DNA of 5,062 nucleotides, from the NCBI GenBank assembly GCA_026986355.1, contig JALSOO010000022.1:1-5062 (forward strand). The letters run 5' to 3'. This document shows positions 4,836 through 5,062 of the stretch, one piece after another. Origin of the DNA: Campylobacteraceae bacterium (GTDB taxonomy: Bacteria; Campylobacterota; Campylobacteria; Campylobacterales; Sulfurovaceae). The position numbers and the translations under genes are program-made. Under the pieces are notes generated by a model. The model saw only the letters and a program-made list of their open reading frames with translations, searched no databases and was not told the DNA's origin. The number at the start of each line of letters is the position of its first letter. Positions within the stretch are counted from its first letter, which is position 1.

Positions 4836-5062
4836 ATGAGAATATTAACCATTGGTTTTGATGATGAGTTTATAAAAGAGCTAGAGATTGAACTTGAAAA
4901 ATATTTCATCTGCATTGTTGATAGTGCAAGAGATTTATATGATGCAACCAACTTTACAGACTTTAGACATTATGAACTTATCATTATCGTAGATGAAGGA
5001 GAACGCTATACCTTAGAAAAGTACAGCAATGAGGTAAAGAAAAAGAAGAGAGAGACAAAAAT
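4836..5062 (+). CDS. Atypical response-regulator receiver domain, 5' part only (HsrA/CosR-like)
   Basis: An open frame of 75 codons from ATG 4836 that runs off the window, so the gene is truncated by the edge, not broken. The ribosome site AGGA at 4827-4830 is well placed. The N-terminus MRILTIG, the helix 14-22, and FRHYELIIIVDE at 43-54 resemble the beta1, alpha1 and beta3 parts of an OmpR-type receiver, closest in my memory to the orphan regulators HP1043/HsrA (MRVLLIE, NYDLVMVSDK) and CosR (IRHYDLVLAS). The acidic pair that normally follows beta1 is replaced by G7-F8, with D9-D10 shifted two residues on, and the phospho-acceptor Asp position is V52, with an Asp one residue later as in HP1043. 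Known: HsrA acts without phosphorylation. Inferred: a phosphorylation-independent transcriptional regulator with a winged-helix output domain lying beyond the window. The output domain is not visible, so the function is provisional. Confidence 0.65.
   Translation, partial: MRILTIGFDDEFIKELEIELEKYFICIVDSARDLYDATNFTDFRHYELIIIVDEGERYTLEKYSNEVKKKKRETK

Overview
The window is AT-rich chromosomal DNA from a Gram-negative bacterium, most likely a member of the Campylobacterota (epsilonproteobacteria), perhaps a Sulfurimonas/Sulfurovum-like lineage. This rests on four observations. A lipoprotein thioredoxin gene diverges from a formyl-THF cyclo-ligase gene followed by rny, an order I recall from Campylobacter. 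The CmoB carries an epsilon-like SAM loop (CNNG instead of CGSG). Promoters have TATAAT boxes in A/T-rich tracts without clear -35 boxes. The gene at the right edge resembles the atypical HsrA/CosR response-regulator family. Placement by eye is approximate and no database search was possible.

Layout. On the minus strand at the left (2-670) is a thioredoxin-fold lipoprotein with a WCPPC active site. A 69-bp intergenic stretch (671-739) carries overlapping divergent promoter candidates. On the plus strand follows a very compact five-gene cluster (740-4667): 5-formyltetrahydrofolate cyclo-ligase, ribonuclease Y (rny), a small uncharacterised acidic protein, a lipoprotein cyclophilin peptidyl-prolyl isomerase, and the tRNA carboxymethyltransferase CmoB. 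Spacings are +9, +6, -4 and -1 nt, so a single transcript with translational coupling is likely. Then comes a 168-bp, extremely AT-rich regulatory region (4668-4835) with three TATAAT-like boxes, short direct repeats and a 16-bp palindrome. Last is the 5' end of a gene encoding a degenerate receiver domain (4836 to the window edge).

How the genes fit together. The operon mixes folate salvage, mRNA decay at the membrane, wobble-uridine modification of tRNA and extracytoplasmic proline isomerisation. Apart from a general link to growth and gene expression, I see no single pathway uniting them. The thioredoxin lipoprotein and the cyclophilin lipoprotein are both envelope protein-folding or redox factors, although they lie in separate transcripts.

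Novelty. This is mostly a conserved housekeeping region. I found no mobile element, CRISPR array, tRNA, rRNA or defence system. The points most worth a second look are the unannotated 98-aa protein between rny and the cyclophilin, the receiver domain that has lost its phospho-acceptor position, and the repeat-rich stacked promoter region in front of it.
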